Of a DNA stretch of 64,000 nt, positions 61,043 to 64,000 are shown piece after piece. The stretch comes from Coemansia sp. RSA 1804 (taxonomy: Eukaryota > Kickxellomycota > Kickxellomycetes > Kickxellales > Kickxellaceae), in the NCBI GenBank assembly GCA_027578815.1, contig JANBTH010000006.1:1-64000 (forward strand), in the 5' to 3' direction. Every line of letters begins with the position of its first letter. Positions within the stretch are counted from its first letter, which is position 1. The notes beneath the pieces are model-generated. The model was given only the letters and a program-made list of their open reading frames with translations. It did no database searches and was not told the DNA's origin. A program made the translations under genes and the position numbers.

Positions 61043-62909
61043 ATGATCAAGAGAATTGTAAGCATCAGTGGAAGCCAGAGCAAAGCAAGCTGTGAAGTCG
61101 CTCATTAATACATTCCTGTAGAGCTGAGCATGGATCTAAACACACCATTATGACTATGTAATCTTGTAGATTGCGCCTTCGGGTACGCTCCGGCATGTGG
61201 TGTCTGTGCGTCGAGGCAAGGCAGCGGGACTGAAACTGAAACCGAGACAGGTTCAGACAGGGCAGATCGGCAGGAACTACTTAACTGGCCTGTGGAAGAA
61301 TGGCGCCGTTAACGCCGGAAGAGCGAGCTGGTGGTCGGTAGCAAGACGAACAGACGGCGTATCGACGCTTCAGAACAGACATATCAGCGGATCAGGACAG
61401 CCACAAGCACAAGCAGATGTAGACTCGGTCGAGGAGCTTGGCAAGGTGAAGGACAAGCGACTAGTGCGCACAGACGCATACGTTGGCGGTAAGTGGACGG
61501 CGGCAGCAAAGGGCGGGCGCTTCAAGGTAGCGGACCCAGCGACGCTGCAGACGATAGCAGAGGTGGCAGATATGAATGCCAACGACGTCGCGCAGGCGGT
61601 ACGCGAGGCCAGCAAGGCGCTTCCTGCATGGCGGGCGACAACAGGCAAGAAGCGCGCGCGAGTGCTGCGCAAGTGGTACGACCTTGTGATGGAAAACAAG
61701 GCGGATCTGGCGCGCATTATGACGCTGGAGTGCGGTAAGCCATTGGCCGAGGCGGAGGGCGAGGTTGCGTACGCGGCGTCATTTCTGGAGTGGTTTGGCG
61801 AGGAAGCCAAGCGCACGTACGGCGACACGATCCCAGCGGCGACGGACGGGACGCGCATATCGGTGATCAAGCAGGCGGTGGGCGTCGTGGGCGTGATCAC
61901 GCCGTACAACTTCCCCAGCGCCATGATCACGCGCAAGATTGGCGCAGCGGTAGCGGCTGGATGCACGGTGGTTGCGCGGCCGGCACACGAGACGCCGCTG
62001 TCGGCGCTGGCATTGTGTGAGCTGGCGGAGCGTGCAGGCGTGCCGCCGGGTGTGGTCAATATGGTGACGAGCTCGGCAGCCAACACACAGGCAGTCGGAC
62101 TGGAGCTGACAACCAATGCGTCCGTGCGCAAGGTGTCCTTCACAGGATCGACTGGCGTTGGGAAGATGTTGATGGCACAGTCGGCGTCGACCATGAAGAA
62201 GGTGTCGATGGAGCTGGGCGGCAATGCGCCGTTTATCGTGTTCGAGGACGCCGACATCGAGTTGGCCGCACGCGCTCTGGTGGCGTGCAAGTTCCGTAAC
62301 GCCGGTCAGACGTGCGTGTGCGCCAACCGTGTTTACGTGCACCAGGTTGTGTACGACGCCTTTTTGGAGGCGCTGGTTGCCGCTGCTCGCGATACGCTAC
62401 GTGCAGGCCATGGTCTGACGGCTGGGACCACTGTTGGACCCATGATCACGCACCGTGGGCTGGAAAAGACCCTGGACCACCTGCGTCGCGCCGTGGATGC
62501 TGGCGCGCGCGTAGTTCTTGGAGGTGCGCAGGCGAAGGTCGGTGCATTGCGTGGCCATTTCTTTGAGCCGACAGTGTTGGCAGACGCCAGTGACGCTGTG
62601 CCCATGACTGGTGACGAGACGTTTGGGCCGCTGTGTCCTGTCTACCGCTTTGCGTCCGAGGAGGAGGTTGTGCGCAGGGCCAACGCCGTGCCTGTGGGGC
62701 TGGCTGGCTACTTCTTCAGCCGCGATGTCTCGCGCATATTCCGCGTGGCCGAGGCACTGGAGGTTGGCATGGTGGGCGTCAACACCGGTTCTATCAGCAC
62801 CGAAGTTGCTCCGTTTGGCGGTGTCAAGGAGAGCGGCGTTGGCCGCGAGGGTTCGCGCTACGGTATTGACGAGTATCTGAATGTCAAGACCATCCACATA
62901 GCGCTGTGA
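61043..62909 (+). CDS. UGA2: Mitochondrial succinate-semialdehyde dehydrogenase, 15-nt first exon
   Basis: Oxidises succinate semialdehyde to succinate in the GABA shunt. The frame has no ATG before the conserved region; the best model joins ATGATCAAGAGAATT (61043-61057) to 61170-62909 across a 112-bp intron (GTAAGC...CTTGTAG). That gives 584 residues starting MIKRIIAPSGTLRHVVSVRR, a basic presequence without acidic residues. ALDH features: ITPYNFPSAMITRKIGAA; VSFTGSTGVGK; the catalytic Glu in VSMELGGNAPFIVF; the catalytic Cys in NAGQTCVCANRVY (two Cys spaced CVC, as in SSADH); and the ending PFGGVKESGVGREGSRYG. SSADH assignment follows from TPYNFP and NAGQTCVCANR; other ALDHs are less likely. 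Expression bias to GC3. Confidence 0.92.
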
Positions 62910-63013
62910 TGAAAGCTGTGTGGTGTTTTTGTGCTGATCGCGCTGCTTGATTAGCTTTTTTATTTATTTCGTGATCTGTGAGCATTCATTTGTCATACTT
63001 TCTTATTTCGCAA

Positions 63014-63034
63014 CAGCAGCAGCAGCAGCAGCAG
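63014..63034. repeat. (CAG)7 in the UGA2-CIA1 spacer
   Basis: Seven perfect CAG units in the 223-bp spacer between co-directional genes, about 100 bases before the CIA1 start. Non-coding here. Confidence 0.9.
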
Positions 63035-63132
63035 CTTTATCTTTCCTTTCTCTTTCTTCAAGTTTTCCAATTTAACCTTGATTTCTACTATTCTTACTCC
63101 TCACACACAAGATTTCCGCACACTGAATTACA

Positions 63133-64000
63133 ATGCCGCTGCGCTTGGTGCTAGCCGCCGAATTAGAAGGTAAGAGCCACGCAAGGAAGCGGTCCCATTC
63201 CACCAAGCAAAACGAAGCACGCTATTCCTAACAGCATATTTGTTTCTTGCTTTGGTTATTCTTCGTAGGACATGAAGACAGAGTGTGGCAGGTTTCGTGG
63301 GATCCGACGGGACTGCGGCTGGCCTCTTGCTCGGGAGACAAGTCTGTGCGCATCTGGACGCCATTGACACAAGGCCGGTTTTTCGATTCCGCCAGCACGC
63401 CAGCAGACATGCAAGCACAACAGAACCAGCAGCGCACCCATGAAAATGACATGTCCAAGACGTGGGAGTGCGTGGATACAATAGACGCGGCACACAAGAG
63501 AACAGTGCGTGCCGTGGCGTTTGAGCCAACAAGAGGCAGGGCGCTGGCAACGGCCAGCTTTGACGGAACCACGGGGATCTGGGAGAAGGAGGAAGATGGC
63601 GACACCTACGAGTGCATTGCAACGCTGGAGGGCCATGAGAACGAGACAAAGTCAGTCAGCTGGAGCAGCAGCGGACAACTGCTGGCCACATGCGGACGCG
63701 ACCGGAGCGTATGGATCTGGGAGTCCAATGGCGAGGGCGATTTTGACTGCATCAGCGTGCTGATGGAGCACACAAACGATGTCAAGATGGTTGCATGGCA
63801 TCCGACCCAGGATCTGCTGGCCTCGTTTTCATACGACGATTCTATTCGTCTGTGGAGAGAAGACGATGATGACTGGTACTCGGCTGCCACGCTGACCGGT
63901 CACTCGTCCACTGTGTGGGCCGGCGCCTTCAGCCCCGATGGCCGCTTCCTGGCCTCTGTCAGCGACGACCGCACCGTGCGCCTCTGGGCTGCCGATGCCT
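63133..64000 (+). CDS. CIA1: Cia1/CIAO1 cytosolic Fe-S assembly WD40 protein, 3' end beyond window
   Basis: WD40 propeller of the CIA targeting complex (with Cia2/Mms19), which inserts Fe-S clusters into cytosolic and nuclear apoproteins. Exon 1 is 63133-63169 (MPLRLVLAAELE plus one base). The intron 63170-63268 (99 bp) has GTAAGA...TCGTAG ends. Exon 2 runs off the window. The first blades are clear: GHEDRVWQVSWDPTGLRLAS, SGDKSVRIWTP, HKRTVRAVAFEPTRGRALAT, FDGTTGIWE, GHENETKSVSWSSSGQLLAT, RDRSVWIWE, and EHTNDVKMVAWHPTQDLLAS. These follow CIAO1 order and contain its HTNDVKMVAWHP signature. An insert of about 25 Gln/Asp-rich residues sits in blade 1. About 256 codons are visible. Confidence 0.95.

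Overview
The window is nuclear DNA from a fungus. It carries eukaryotic housekeeping genes, GT-AG introns, divergent promoters, and proteins found only in fungi or typical of them: a Num1/ApsA cortical anchor, a Ste11-type MAPKKK with SAM and RA domains, and an Osh3-type sterol-binding protein. Coding regions are moderately GC-rich and intron-poor. Where present, most introns are about 100-360 bp, but one Ras gene has two introns of about 1 kb. A non-Dikarya filamentous fungus (for example a zoopagomycote such as a Kickxellomycotina member) would fit, but that placement is inference.

Layout. 1-11 kb: compact convergent and divergent housekeeping genes (OSH3 fragment, MIX17/CHCHD2-like, cytosolic Trp-tRNA synthetase WRS1, PAF1, a spliced PHD-knuckle-ePHD chromatin reader). 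11-16 kb: about 5 kb without a convincing gene, ending in a probable 5'UTR intron of the next gene. 16-45 kb: a run of polarity and signalling genes with long upstream regions, namely NUM1, Rab11/YPT31, STE11, a fungal Ras and a class V-like myosin without a DIL tail, with malate dehydrogenase among them. 45-48 kb: TREX-2 subunit THP1/PCID2 and a CRAL-TRIO lipid-transfer protein. 47.7-51.9 kb: an AT-rich island holding a diverged tandem duplication of about 1.2 kb. Each copy has the same promoter layout and a tiny C-X2-C...H-X2-H reading frame. Copy A is intact (75 codons); copy B is cut short by in-frame stops. 52-64 kb: VPS15, SUV3, a TLC-domain membrane protein, SDE2, mitochondrial succinate-semialdehyde dehydrogenase UGA2 with a 15-nt first exon, and the start of the cytosolic Fe-S assembly WD40 protein CIA1.

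Functionally, NUM1 (nuclear and dynein anchoring at the cortex), Rab11 (post-Golgi and recycling carriers), the myosin (actin transport), Ras and Ste11 (morphogenetic MAPK signalling), and OSH3 and VPS15 (phosphoinositide and lipid control) all serve polarised growth. Whether their proximity means anything is untested. The least explained part is the AT-rich island at 47.7-51.9 kb.
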